The notes: generated from the sequence alone by a model not told the origin. DNA of 64,000 bases from Periplaneta americana (GCF_040183065.1 NC_091120.1:181892896-181956895); one strand, 5' to 3'; shown: positions 53,235 to 63,100, numbered from the stretch's first letter. Program-made: numbers and translations.

Positions 53235-54530
53235 CAGGGACATCATTTTATTTTTAATTCAACTTTTATTGTACCTGAGTTTTTGAATGTACTTCACTCC
53301 CACCCCTTTTACTAACGAAGTTCCAACAGTCCTCCACATAGAAATAAGGCCGCAGTACTGAGTTAGTACGTTTCAGAAATATGTTCGCGTTTTCCAGTGA
53401 CGAAAATTTCCAATATTGAATCATATTTTCGCACAGGTACTGTCGTCCGTTTGCCTACGTCGCATCCCGATTTCCTCCACTTGCTTCTGCTCGCTCCGCT
53501 GTAAAGACTAGTGGGTGGGCTTTCTTAGCTCTTTTCTGAAAACATTAATTTCTGTTAGGAATTAATTGGACATCTACGTAATATTATGCAACTGTTTAAA
53601 ATAACTTAAATAAAAGGGCCTCGTTAAGTAATTAACTATCACGTGATTACCCCCTTTCTACGATCCTGCGACATAACCACTTGGACTGACAGTAGATAGC
53701 ATGTCTGAGTAATGTTATCTGTGCTGGTCGGGCAGAAGTGAAGACTGAATTTACAGTACGTATAGAGTAGGTACAGAATTATTTCAACGTGAGTTACTAA
53801 GTATGAAGGACGAAACTGGTAATTGGAATTAGATGCAATAGTCTATAGTGCGATAATAGATACAAAAGAACTGAAGCCTGTATCGAAATGTGTTTAAATA
53901 TCCATATTATGATTATTTTTCATTTTAACTTCATTCTCTATATCGTACGCTAATGTGCTGTAGACAGTATAATATACACTGCATAATGAATACGTTCGCA
54001 TGGATCTCAGTTCGTGAGTAAAAATACTTATTGAATAATTTCAAGGAAAAATTGTTCCGGGGCCGGGTATCGATCCCGGGACTCTTCTCTTAGCGCGCGA
54101 ACGCTCTACCGACTGAGCTACCCCAGGAACCGTACACAACACCGTCAAAAAATTGTGACAGTGTCGTGTACGGTTCCTGGGGTAGCTCAGTCGGTAGAGC
54201 GTTCGCGCGCTAAGCGAAGGGACCTACTTTACAGGGAGCTACTACCTGAAAGCCAGATTTGCATAAAAACACTAATTGTTAATACTGTACTGTATTATGA
54301 TTAAACAAAACCTAATGAAAATTATCACACTCAAAATCACGACATTTCCTACTTTACGTAACTGGATGAACTACTTTTCTTCCCTCCTGTACCTAGTAAA
54401 GTGATTTGTTTGTATTTTACTCCAGTCGTGGAAGGAGGTAACAAACGGTGTTTCCGGGTCTCAATCATTAATCCAAAGGTATAGCCAGGTTAATATTAAA
54501 AATGTTAGTAAAAATAAAATGATGTCCCTG
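53235..54530. mobile_element. TA-flanked DNA transposon, CAGGGACAT termini (copy 2) with an insertion
   Basis: Inverted copy of 13272-14337. TIRs (cagggacatcattttatttt at the left, ataaaatgatgtccctg at the right) are flanked by TA at 53233-53234 and 54531-54532. It is about 230 bp longer because of an insertion at 54033-54264 carrying tRNA-like palindromic arms. The imperfect 13-mers aaaaatacttatt (54020-54032) and aaaaacactaatt (54265-54277) flank that insertion and correspond to one site in copy 1. Confidence 0.9.
54054..54214. repeat. Head-to-head tRNA-like sequences forming a long hairpin
   Basis: On the minus strand 54130-54056 reads cctggggtagctcagtcggt, agagcgttcgcgcgctaaga, then cccgggatcgatacccggcc, an almost complete tRNA shape: 7-bp acceptor (cctgggg/ccccgg), D-arm gctc/gagc, anticodon-loop gcgctaa (GCU in the anticodon position) and a B-box-like T-arm. 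On the plus strand a second copy (54174-54221) has the same acceptor, D-arm and anticodon region but diverges after gaaggga. The shared part (54089-54142 and 54160-54214) is an almost perfect 54-bp inverted repeat around an 18-bp centre. Probably SINE-derived; a functional tRNA is unlikely (mismatched anticodon stem). Confidence 0.8.
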
Positions 54531-54754
54531 TACATCTGTATACAGCGCTCTTTTATTTCTCCCAAAAAAAAAAAAACGGAGAGTATGTCATCAATTTTGT
54601 ATATCGGTTGATGCATTTAGGAAAGATCTTTAGGCCTATAACAAAGTGTTGTCGTGTCTCTTATGGTTTGTGGAAGTCGATAGCTTCTGTTACATGCCTT
54701 CCTCCCCCTACTTAATTTTGTTTTAATCCTGTTCTAAAAAATCTTACTTTACGT

Positions 54755-55520
54755 CCCCGTGCACTTAATATTGAAAAAGAGACTTGATTCATGTTGGAAT
54801 GTCGGTAAAGGATATCACGTCAGCTTCAGGAATAAATTGAAAGATTCAGAACCATAGTGGGCCAAGCGCCATTCACTAAAACCGTAGAAAACAAGGGGTA
54901 AAATCTGTCCTCGTGCACTTAATATTGAAAAAGAGACTTGATTCATGTCGGAATGTCGGTAAAGGATATCACGTCAGCTTCAGGAATAAATTGAAGGGTT
55001 CAGAACCATAGTGGGCCAAGCGCCATTTACTAAAACCGTAGAAAACATGGGATAAAATCTGTCCTCGTGCACTTAATATTGAAAAAGAGACTTCATTCAT
55101 GTCGGAATGTCTGTAAAGGATATCACGTCAGCTTCAGGAATTAGTTGAAAGGTTCAGAACCATAGTGGGCCAAGCGCCATTTACTAAAACCATAGAAAAC
55201 AAGAGATAAAATCTGTCCCCGTGCACTTAATATTGAAAAAAAGACTTGATTCATGTTGGAATGTCGGTAAAGGATATCACGTCAGCTTCAGGAATTAATT
55301 GAAGGGTTCAGAACCATAGTGGGCCAAGCGCCATTTACTAAAACCGTAGAAAACGAGGGATAAAATCTGTCCTCGTGCACTTAATATTGAAAAAGAGACT
55401 TGATTCATGTCGGAATGTCGATAAAGGATATCACGTCAGCTTCAGCAATAAATTGAAGGGTTCAGAACCATAGTGGGCCAAGCGCCATTTATTAAAACCG
55501 TAGAAAACAAGGGTTAAAAT
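54755..55520 (+). repeat. 154-bp tandem repeat, five copies
   Basis: The word gcacttaatattgaaaaaga starts at 54761, 54915, 55069, 55223 and 55377, exactly 154 bp apart. Each unit runs through ggatatcacgtcagcttcag and accatagtgggccaagcgcc to ccgtagaaaacaagg. Copies differ by a few substitutions. No open frame spans the units. Confidence 0.95.
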
Positions 55521-55653
55521 GAAGTTATTACCAAAATTCAATGGAAACATAAATAGCAAGTAATATAAAGTATACACATTAAAACTAAATGATATGCTAA
55601 TCTTCATTAAACTACGGTATTCACTTAACTTTAACCATTACTTTCTCCGTATT

Positions 55654-55701
55654 TAATAAATGGCGCCTGACCCACTATGGCTCTGAATCCTTCAATTATT
55701 C
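55654..55701 (-). repeat. Inverted partial copy of the 154-bp repeat
   Basis: The plus strand reads taataaatggcgcctgaccc then actatggctctgaatccttc, the complement of the gttcagaaccatagtgggcc ... gcgccatttatta part of the unit, about 130 bp beyond the array. Confidence 0.8.
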
Positions 55702-56010
55702 AACAATTTCATAACAAATGAGGAGTAAACTTTCAAAACGCAGTTTGTCCAAAATTAAACAAGAAATGCTTCAACAATATTTATAAGCTTCCATTTTATA
55801 CGGGTGATTTTATAATCAAAATATAGTACGGATTAAAAAATGGGCCGAGTCTTGGCAGCAGTCATCCTCTATGTAGGCAACTAGTTGTCCACAGGTAGCA
55901 CGCATTTAGGCGTTCTTGTTTACTGCCCGTGCGCAATGCGTTATATACGCAACTTACTAAAATTAGATAGTCCAAATTTTGTTTCTGGGTTTGTACCTTC
56001 TGCAGTTATA
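55702..56010. other. No feature seen
   Basis: Short unassigned interval between the tandem repeat and the mariner-type element. Confidence 0.4.
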
Positions 56011-56738
56011 CAGGGTGTTTCCGAGATGGTGTTACAAACTTTCAGGGATGATGGCGAAGGGCACATGTATCAATTGGAGATAAGGAACCCTGGTCCGGAA
56101 ATGACCGAGTCGAAAGTTACAAGCAAAAATATTTGTGTGGAAATTAAATAATTTTATTCCTCTGTACACCTTATTTATGTGTATTTATCTGTACATCTTA
56201 CACATACTATAGCCTATTCATCTGACGTTGTTTACATTGTCTACTTACAATATTTCATTCAGTCCTCTGTCTGAGGGATGGGGACAGGAAACTACACTAA
56301 AGCAATGCAGATAGCGTAATGGGTAACGGACATGTTCGGTCCTGATATGCACGTCTCTAGACAGCAGTGTATGTGTACAAGTTGCAGTGTCCAGTCGATC
56401 AGTCCTAGTGAAATGGAGGAGTACACGAGAGCAGAATAAGTAGACCTAATTTTCAAATACAGATGAGCCAATGGGAACAGTACACAAGCTTACAGATTGT
56501 ATCGGTGCAAGTACCCACGTAGGAGACATCCGGCCCATACCATCTTTCCACGACTGTTCCAAAGGTTAAGGGAAGGAGGGCACGTGGTGTCAAATTACAA
56601 TTCCATTTTCACACAACTATTTTCGCTTATAACTTTCGACTCAGTCATTTCCGGACCAGGGTTCCTTATCTCAAATTGATACATGTGCCCTTCGCCATCA
56701 TCCCTGAAAGTTTGTAACACTACCTCGGAAACATCCTG
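56011..56738 (+). mobile_element. Mariner-type element with 121-bp TIRs and a deleted transposase
   Basis: Left arm 56011-56131 and right arm 56618-56738 are inverted copies with only about 8 differences by eye (start cagggtgtttccgagatggt, end complement cagg-tgtttccgagg-tag). TA flanks both ends (56009-56010, 56739-56740). The 486-bp centre retains only the N-terminal helix-turn-helix coding part of a DUF4817-type transposase. Probably an internal-deletion derivative mobilised in trans. The family matches the type of relics at 34005 and 35536. Confidence 0.92.
56411..56600 (+). pseudogene. N-terminal helix-turn-helix of a mariner-like (DUF4817) transposase
   Basis: From ATG at 56413: MEEYTRAE, stop, VDLIFKYR, stop, then, after a frameshift, RLYRCKYPRRRHPAHTIFPR and LFQRLREGGHV. 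The pattern YT-AE--D--F-YGE--GN---A--LY--RYPNRR-P---TF--L-QRLRE-G is the conserved DNA-binding domain of this family. No catalytic Asp segment follows. Two stops are present. Confidence 0.8.
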
Positions 56739-56837
56739 TATAGATATGAAGTTAGTTTGGGCATTTGTTCATTTTCCATGCTCTTTTTTTGTGTTTTTCT
56801 TTAAAATAAAATGTGTACAAAACTGCGTATTAAAAGT

Positions 56838-57445
56838 ATGTATGTATGTATGTATTGCGAGTAATTTTACGCCTGTCGTCGTCTCCCGCTTCTCAATTTG
56901 CAGGTACTCCGGTTTTGCCAATCGCCCATTTGTAGACCCCTGCAGACCATATCCTCCTGAACCTCCTTGCTCCATTTTTTCATTGGCCTTCCTCTTCTCT
57001 TTTTTTTCCGGGGGAGTCCAGTTGAAGACCTTATTAGGCCAGCGGTCGGCTGACATTCTCTGGAGATGCCCATACCATATCAGGCGTTTAGTTTCCACTG
57101 ATTGTAAGATATCTCCTGATACCTGCATTATATTACGGACATCCTGATTCCTAATGTGGTCCATCCTCGAAATTTGACAACTACGGCGCCAGTAATCCAT
57201 TTCTAGAGCCAACAATTTCTTCTTCATCCTGTCTCTCATTTCCCAAGTTTCAGAGCCATAGGTACACATACTTTCTATTGTAGTTTTATATATACTTGTC
57301 TTAGTTATCCTTGTTACCTTGTCGTTCCACAGGAGTGTATTTAATTGTTTTATGGCCCGCTTTCCATGACCAATCTTATTATTAATATCTTCATCACTTT
57401 TGGCCTGACTGTTGAGGATAACACCCAAATATTTGAATGAGTATT
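56838..57445 (-). mobile_element. Non-LTR retrotransposon C-terminus (another family) with a frameshift in a T-run
   Basis: From 57428 on the minus strand: DEDINNKIGHGKRAIKQLNT, SIYKTTIESMCTYGSETWEM, LALEMDYWRRSCQISRMDHI and KRLIWYGHLQRMSADRWPNK, VFNWTPPEKK. At the homopolymer 57000-57012 the frame shifts; in the next frame it continues KKRRGRPMKKWSKEVQEDMV, CRGLQMGDWQNRSTCKLRSG, RRRQA, stop at 56867, which is the expected C-terminus. The 3' end is (TACA)n at 56838-56856 on the minus strand. Same general layout as A and B (GSETW, WYGH, RRGRP) but a different family. Confidence 0.88.
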
Positions 57446-57959
57446 AAAAGTCCATTCCTCAAATATTCCTCGACAGTAAGGCAGAATCGCAGCTAAATCA
57501 GTAAAGGGATAGAAGTTTAATCAAAGACGGACATAATAAGATACTTGATCCACAGAATGTCTGCGAGATAGTTACTGTTTCACTGAACCGTTGCTTCATT
57601 ATTGAAATATCTCACTGATTACAAAACATCTTTGAAAAAAATAATTCAGAGCAGTATCGTTATCTTTATTATTCCTAATCATACCATGTTCTATCTAATG
57701 TCCGCCCATTACGTAGCCTATTCCGCATTTCTTAAAGGAAGTCATATAGATTATCGTTAATAAGAAAGCCTATCAAGTTTTTCTTCTGCCTTCCGAGGAC
57801 TCTAAGAAACATGGTAGGTTCAAACTCAATTAATACTGAAACATTGTCCCAAATATGATTGGATTACATTCCAACTTCATTTTAATTATTTTTATTTGAA
57901 AGAGACACTGATTAAAATCTGACGTGTGGAAAATGTATCAGTTGGACAAAGACCAATTG
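57446..57959. other. No feature seen
   Basis: Unassigned AT-rich interval. Confidence 0.4.
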
Positions 57960-59127
57960 AGGAGTCTGGCATCAAAAACGGACATACGGCATTTTTATCG
58001 AAATTTAGTTAAGACCGGTCCTTATAGTATTTTTTGCGCTCTTTCCAAATATCTGGTCCGTTTATTTCAGAAACGATCATTCACATGCTTTTGTGGACGT
58101 TGAAGCATGTTGTTACTTTCATAATCGGACACCTCTATACATAGCTATGTTTCAAAAGAGGGCATGACCGTTTCAGCCAGTCAGATTGCTGGAAACTCGT
58201 TAAAACTGTCATGGCGACATTTGGGGTGCTATTCATAGACATTTCTCTAGACCGCGCTACGAGCGTGCTAAACTAGCCCCGGCTATCGACTGGTTACTTG
58301 TACAGGATTCATATCATATCGCTAACACTGGTTTATGAATACGAAAAACGTTAGTTCGCTGATCATCCACAGGAAGACCACGCTAAAAACGTCTATAAAT
58401 ACGGCCCTTAATATTTACATTCTGACAAATTTTCTTGTTTTAATGATTACATTCCGTTTATTTAGACATTTTATTGAAATATAAGGATTTTGGAGCACCT
58501 TGAATTCAATATGGTGTACAATACATTGGGGAGTAGGCCTACGCCTAAATTGACTAGAAAACATCAATTTAATCCTGAACTTTTCAGACGTTACTATGTA
58601 AACACTTCTGAAGTGAGTGGAAGGAAAACCCCTTTCTTCAGTGGTGTAGAACTGTAATCCAGAATTATAATAAAAATGTGGACACTCATAATTAATGTTA
58701 AGCCTATTATTTTGAAAACCCTTTAAGTGAATTTCAGTAAAATAAGAACTAAAAAGTGAAAGTCATATTATTATAAAAATTGAATATAAATAAGATACTA
58801 AATTTAATTTTTCTAAGTTTTCCAGTTAAATATTAGTTTTAGAATAACACCATAACATCCATAGGATTTCCTCATCATTATCCTGATTCTGGGTTGTGCG
58901 TTTCAAAAATGGACATTTGCATCGTCAAAAATGCACAAAAGTGAATCTCAGTTTGGAAAGCGGACACTGTAATTTTTAAGTATGTTTTGAAGTGTTTTAA
59001 AGTGAAAACCAGAATTATTTTGTTAATGAAGTTACCAATATCACACACAAAAATGTTTATAGCCTACCTTTTACTGGAAGTTAACATAATAAAATAAAAA
59101 TATGTCCGTCTTTGATACTAGACTCCT
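57960..59127. mobile_element. 1.17-kb TIR element with AGGAGTCTGGCATC termini
   Basis: The left end aggagtctggcatcaaaaac then ggacata and the inverted right end (tatgtccgtctttgatacta then gactcct) are TIRs of about 27 bp with a few mismatches. Possible 3-bp flanks tga/taa. Related phrases (cggacat, aaaatggacatttgcatc near 58905, gcggacactg near 58960) recur inside. A MITE is nested at 58223-58411. No transposase motif. Confidence 0.75.
58223..58411. mobile_element. 189-bp Harbinger-like MITE nested in the preceding element
   Basis: The left gggtgctattcatagacatt then tctctagaccgcgct and inverted right (agaccacgctaaaaacgtct then ataaatacggccc) are imperfect TIRs of about 33 bp of the GGG--GTATTCATAGACGTTTTTAGCG type. 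Flanking trinucleotides ttg/tta would fit a mutated TTA duplication. Confidence 0.7.
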
Positions 59128-59512
59128 AAATTCTTAAGTACTTTAGAATTCAAAATTAAAGTTCTGAATAAAAGCAAAACAAAGACAATAAGTCGCTTAC
59201 TCATTGAGAAACCTGGCTGGGAAAGCTGAAGGGAGCGAGAGGTGTCGACCATTCAGATTCAAAAGAAAACTAAACCACTTTGAGCCGGCTGAAAACCTAA
59301 GAGGCATAAGATTGCTTGCATGCTAACGCATGAAAAAGTGAGTATAGGTCACCTATTTGCGATGGTATAAATAAAATGGTTACGACTTATAACGCAAAAA
59401 TGTAATGCAGTCTGTGTAAATATTCTTCGACATTTATGCTTGATTTTTATCTCACAGGAAATTTGTCCTATCAAAACTTTAACACATTATTCTTAGAGAT
59501 GTCTGAAACAGG
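59128..59512. other. No feature seen
   Basis: Unassigned interval preceding the candidate terminal exon. Confidence 0.35.
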
Positions 59513-59746
59513 AATACTTACAGTACTGTCAGCAGAGCGTTAGAAAAATATTGGCGTCGTTTCAATGATAGATTACGCGTATTTGAAAGCTTGCAATCCA
59601 CGTTACAATTTCATTTTAATGTTCCTGTATCCAGAGTAACACATCAACACAACGCGTGGCATTTTGTTAATAAACTTATTGCATCTCAGACTCAGTATTG
59701 TCATACTGTTGCTAGGAAACGTGTTATGGATTCATATCCATGTTGA
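59513..59746 (+). CDS. Open segment resembling a last exon or a retroelement C-terminus
   Basis: A 77-codon frame without an initiating ATG, open from just after a TGA at 59504 to TGA at 59744. It reads NTYSTVSRALEKYWRRFNDR, LRVFESLQSTLQFHFNVPVS, RVTHQHNAWHFVNKLIASQT, QYCHTVARKRVMDSYPC. Residue composition (Trp, His, Arg, Cys) is unlike the AT-driven noise nearby. Acceptor-like AGs are at 59510-59511 and 59522-59523. A polyadenylation signal AATAAA lies 57 bp after the stop (59803-59808). I do not recognise the family; it could equally be the end of a transposable-element protein. Confidence 0.35.
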   Translation, partial: NTYSTVSRALEKYWRRFNDRLRVFESLQSTLQFHFNVPVSRVTHQHNAWHFVNKLIASQTQYCHTVARKRVMDSYPC

Positions 59747-59958
59747 CGTATATTGTAATACGAATAATGTGTGTGTTTTATGTATTGTATTGTTACATTA
59801 TTAATAAATTAAGGACACCTTATACTGTAAGTGAAGTTAGTTCTTCATATTGCTCCACATTGTTACTAATCTCGAAATAATTGTAAGCTTCGTTTCTATT
59901 AAAATGTTTTGTACAGTTAGTTATTTACTTAGCTTTAAATGTTTAATTAAAATGTTTA

Positions 59959-60428
59959 TGCTCGACCATGCCGAAATGATGTAATTATACACCTGGTAGC
60001 AGTCCTTTAATGCATGTCATTAAAGTACACCTATTCATTAAAGTTCAGGTTTTCGATTATTCTCGGGTATGCAATCGAAAAACGAGGGAAACGTCACGGA
60101 GGCTGGAAATCCAATACTGTCGCAGAAGGTTATGTTCTGTTACTATAATAATTAGCGTTAATTGTAAATAATATTCAAATAAATTCAATTTGTCATCTCG
60201 TTTTTCAATTCTAATTCAATTTCCAGGTTATATCAAAATTAGTTCATGTTATTCTCTAGATTATATCAAGGTCAATGACATTATTGTTCCTCGGAAAAAA
60301 TCAATACTTTCACGTCTGCGCACATCTCACAATTTACGAGCTATGCACGAGGTCACTTCCGCTCTTGAGTCAGATACGAATAAAATGAATACTTCTGAAT
60401 AATTTCAAGTTAGAAATATGGTCGAGCA
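59959..60428. mobile_element. 470-bp TA-flanked element with TGCTCGACCAT termini
   Basis: The perfect inverted 11-mers tgctcgaccat (59959-59969) and atggtcgagca (60418-60428) are flanked by TA on both sides. It contains a 70-codon plus-strand frame (60190-60402, MSSRFSILIQFPGYIKISSC onward to the acidic LESDTNKMNTSE) without recognisable motifs. Short TIRs with TA fit a Tc1/mariner-like MITE, but the TIR is brief. Confidence 0.55.
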
Positions 60429-60443
60429 TAGAAAGTCGTATGA

Positions 60444-60550
60444 AACTTGCCTATAATGGTAATTAAGACGCTTGTATGAAAATTATGAAACTCGCTTCCG
60501 CTTGTTTCATAAACATACTCGCGTCTTAATTACTATCATTATAGGCTCGT
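60444..60550. repeat. Hairpin with about 50-bp arms
   Basis: The left arm (aacttgcctataatggtaat then taagacgcttgtatgaaaat) and right arm (inverted aacgagcctataatgatagt then aattaagacgcgagtatgtt) meet around ttccg, so the structure is nearly loopless. It starts 16 bp after the preceding element. Confidence 0.8.
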
Positions 60551-60571
60551 TGCATAATGTACTATTACGAT

Positions 60572-60712
60572 ATCATATGACAAAGGCATTAAGATATATG
60601 GATGACATGAGTAGACAAAGAGGGAAGCAAAAAATAGGAAAAATTGGAGAAAGCTGGGTTTGCAGTGAAAGATCTGCCCTTGGGCAGAACACTAAATGAA
60701 TGAAATTAATAA
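60572..60712 (+). mobile_element. Family B LINE, 3' terminal fragment
   Basis: The segment ggcattaagatatatggatg ... gaaagctgggtttgcagtga then aagatctgcccttgggcaga, acact followed by aaatgaatgaa matches, in opposite orientation, the 3' ends at 4335 and 41660. The remaining protein corresponds to DIKIYGS..., QKIGKIGES. An AATGAA-type tail follows. Confidence 0.85.
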
Positions 60713-60905
60713 ATAGTTTAATAATTAAATAAAATAAATATTTTAATAAATGAATTAATAAATTGAATAAGTAATAAATTAAAATATATAAATAAACATT
60801 TTCATAATTAAAATTACACGATTAAATTAACAAATATAATTCATAAATTAAATTAATAAATAAATAGCTAAATAATTAATAAGCTAATTAAATAAATAAT
60901 TTATT
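60713..60905. repeat. AT-rich low-complexity tract
   Basis: Degenerate (AATAAATT)n-like sequence following the LINE tail. Confidence 0.8.
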
Positions 60906-61060
60906 CACCTCTCATGCATGTATAACTCTCACTGAACGATAGATTGCCTCTTTTCGTCGTTCACTTGTGTTGCTCCATTCTCATGGTGGGATCCAGAATA
61001 AGGCCTCTTTCTTTCTTCCTGTTGATCGCTACAATATCAGCTCGTTGGTGACTATGTGAA
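60906..61060 (-). mobile_element. Small LINE protein relic
   Basis: The minus strand 61040-60965 reads RADIVAINRKKERGLILDPT then MRMEQHK and a stop. The phrase RADI-AI----KG-I-DPT-R-E is a recurrent C-terminal motif of a non-LTR retrotransposon lineage common in insects. Only about 26 codons are clear. Confidence 0.5.
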
Positions 61061-61773
61061 GTTCAGAGATAATAAGTGTTAAAGATTAAAAAAAATTAAA
61101 TATGAGAGAAGAATAACAACCAAGGACCCAACAACATTGACTTTAGACTGAAAAATTCCCTTACTAAATCCTCTACGAAATGAAAAGAAATAAAATTACG
61201 AATAAGCGTAAGAAAGAAAAGAAATTATGTTAATGTTAAACATATACACTTGTACCTTAATTAATGCATACCAGTAAATTAATTTTAAAAAATATCCATA
61301 CATTGATACTTACATCAATTTCTCCTGCTAACTGCTCTTCATCATATCTTAGAAAAGCTCCAACTGTTTTCTTGCTAAAATATTGCAGGCTATTCGACAA
61401 AGAAGCCTTCGATCTTAAAGTAAGCCACAAATCTTGTGAATTTATTGTTATTGTTCATGTTGTCTTGCTGAAATATGTGTGGCATAAAAATGGGAAACTG
61501 GATATCATCCTGGTTAGGTCATGTACGTGGAAACATATTTAAAATAAGACAGACTTATATTTAGATAAGATAAGAGTCAAATCATTTTGAGTTCACACTA
61601 CCAAATTTTTATACAAAAAATATCTCTTTTATTAACATATTTCACAGTATAGACACAATTTGAAATTTCTCATGGGTAACACTTTCAGTTTGCACATTGT
61701 TTTAGGTGTAAATTTTACAAATTTTCGGGGATATTTTATATATACCATATTATCACACTAGACCTTGATAATT
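61061..61773. other. No convincing feature
   Basis: A 92-codon plus-strand frame (61264-61542) is Ile/Leu/Lys/Ser-rich and AT-driven; no family recognised. Confidence 0.35.
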
Positions 61774-61978
61774 TTAAAATCTAAAACTATATAGTCGAAT
61801 CATTAAAAGAATTAAAATTTAAAACAGGTTATATACCTTACACAGACGGGCCCCCTACAAAAGACACTGAAGATGATGGTGCACCGACGTCGAAATGGGG
61901 ACCCATCTGCCTAAGGTACATAACCTGGTTTAAATTTTAACATTTTTAACGATTCGACTATATAGTTTTAGATTTTAA
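61774..61978. mobile_element. 205-bp foldback with about 83-bp arms
   Basis: Left arm 61774-61855 and right arm 61895-61978 are inverted copies (core aactatatagtcgaatcatt, taaaatttaaaacaggttat, accttacacagacggg) with about 85-90 percent identity. The loop is aaaagacactgaagatgatg then gtgcaccgacgtcgaaat, the CTGAAGATG...CGAAA motif seen in other insertions here. The flanks resume AT-rich DNA. Confidence 0.85.
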
Positions 61979-62985
61979 ACAAATGTTAATGTGAACTAGA
62001 AACAATTGATAATTTTATTTAATCTATTCTTACTTAAATAATCTTCATTTTTAAGCCATATTTCCTAGCTTTTTTGTCAAATGTTGAGAAAATATAAACA
62101 AGTGACTTGATATTTCAAAATCTAATTCAGGATTTCAAGCTTACATAATGTCTGCTTTGTATAAAATTTTCTCCTAAATGTATCGCATTGCAGACAGTAA
62201 GAAAATGGAAGTCTGGAACATCCTTACATTTCCATATTCTAGGTATAAAATGCCAATATTCAAATTTACGTAAATGTTAAGCTGACTACACCCCAAACAA
62301 TTGCAATATTAATAGCATAAATTCTCCACCTGCATTTTACTCACACTTTCTCAGCACCCATTCCAAAACTGTGGAACATATAACAATTTTGATGCAAGGA
62401 ATAATAATTTACCTTGCACCAAGTTAGACTATCCTTATGACTGATTAAAATGGTCCCCTGTACTAGATTAGTCAAAATTGTACATGCATTCTGAGAATAC
62501 AATTATACAGCACTTCCCTGTTGCCCTTTAGCAAACTATTCCCCAGTTATGTGTCACGTATTTACAAACATACACAGCATTGTACAGTGTTCACCATTAC
62601 AAACATCATGTTATTCTCACTGGCTTATTGGCTTGCAAAGCAAGAGTTGACACATTTTTACAGGAACATACAATGAGAGCTAGTAATATGCTCAATATTA
62701 CAGTAGTATATTTTATTTATACTTCAGGACTCATTAAACAATGAAGAAATCGGAGACAAATGACTGCAGGCTTCGATATCATAAACAGTTAACAGGCAGA
62801 ACATTACCGGTAATTTGAGTACCTTTTCCAGGAGTGGTCCTAGCTAGAGCTATTCTAGAAGTCTGGCAACGAGAAAAATCCCGCCAAGTTTCGTGACTAT
62901 AAATTAATGTACCGGCATATTTCTTGGAAGAGATGTTAGTTCTTGTCATTAAATTATTTGTCTTTTTTCTTTTATTAAGGGAGGA
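61979..62985. other. No gene; possible MITE-end remnant
   Basis: At 62872-62890 the 16-mer aagtttcgtgactata resembles the terminus of the CACAGTCTA MITE (8803, 26068), but no full element is visible. Otherwise unassigned. Confidence 0.35.
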
Positions 62986-62987
62986 AT

Positions 62988-63046
62988 GGAACCCAGAACC
63001 TTCCAGTCCACAGTCAGCTGCTCTACCAAATGAGATACCCGTCCGT
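62988..63046 (-). repeat. tRNA-like fragment beside a microsatellite
   Basis: The minus strand reads gggtatctcatttggtagag (A-box), cagctgactgtggactggaa and ggttctgggttccattcct (B-box-like), i.e. a tRNA-derived head, probably of a third SINE type. No intact acceptor stem is visible. Confidence 0.6.
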
Positions 63047-63047
63047 A

Positions 63048-63100
<53 letters not shown>
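63047..63100. repeat. (TAA)n microsatellite
   Basis: About 17 taa/aat units. The poly-Asn frame across it is an artefact. Confidence 0.95.

Noticed and set aside
54056-54130. Functional tRNA gene with GCU anticodon
   Set aside because: The anticodon stem has a mismatch, the copy sits inside a transposon as an inverted pair, and similar tRNA-like SINE heads are common here.
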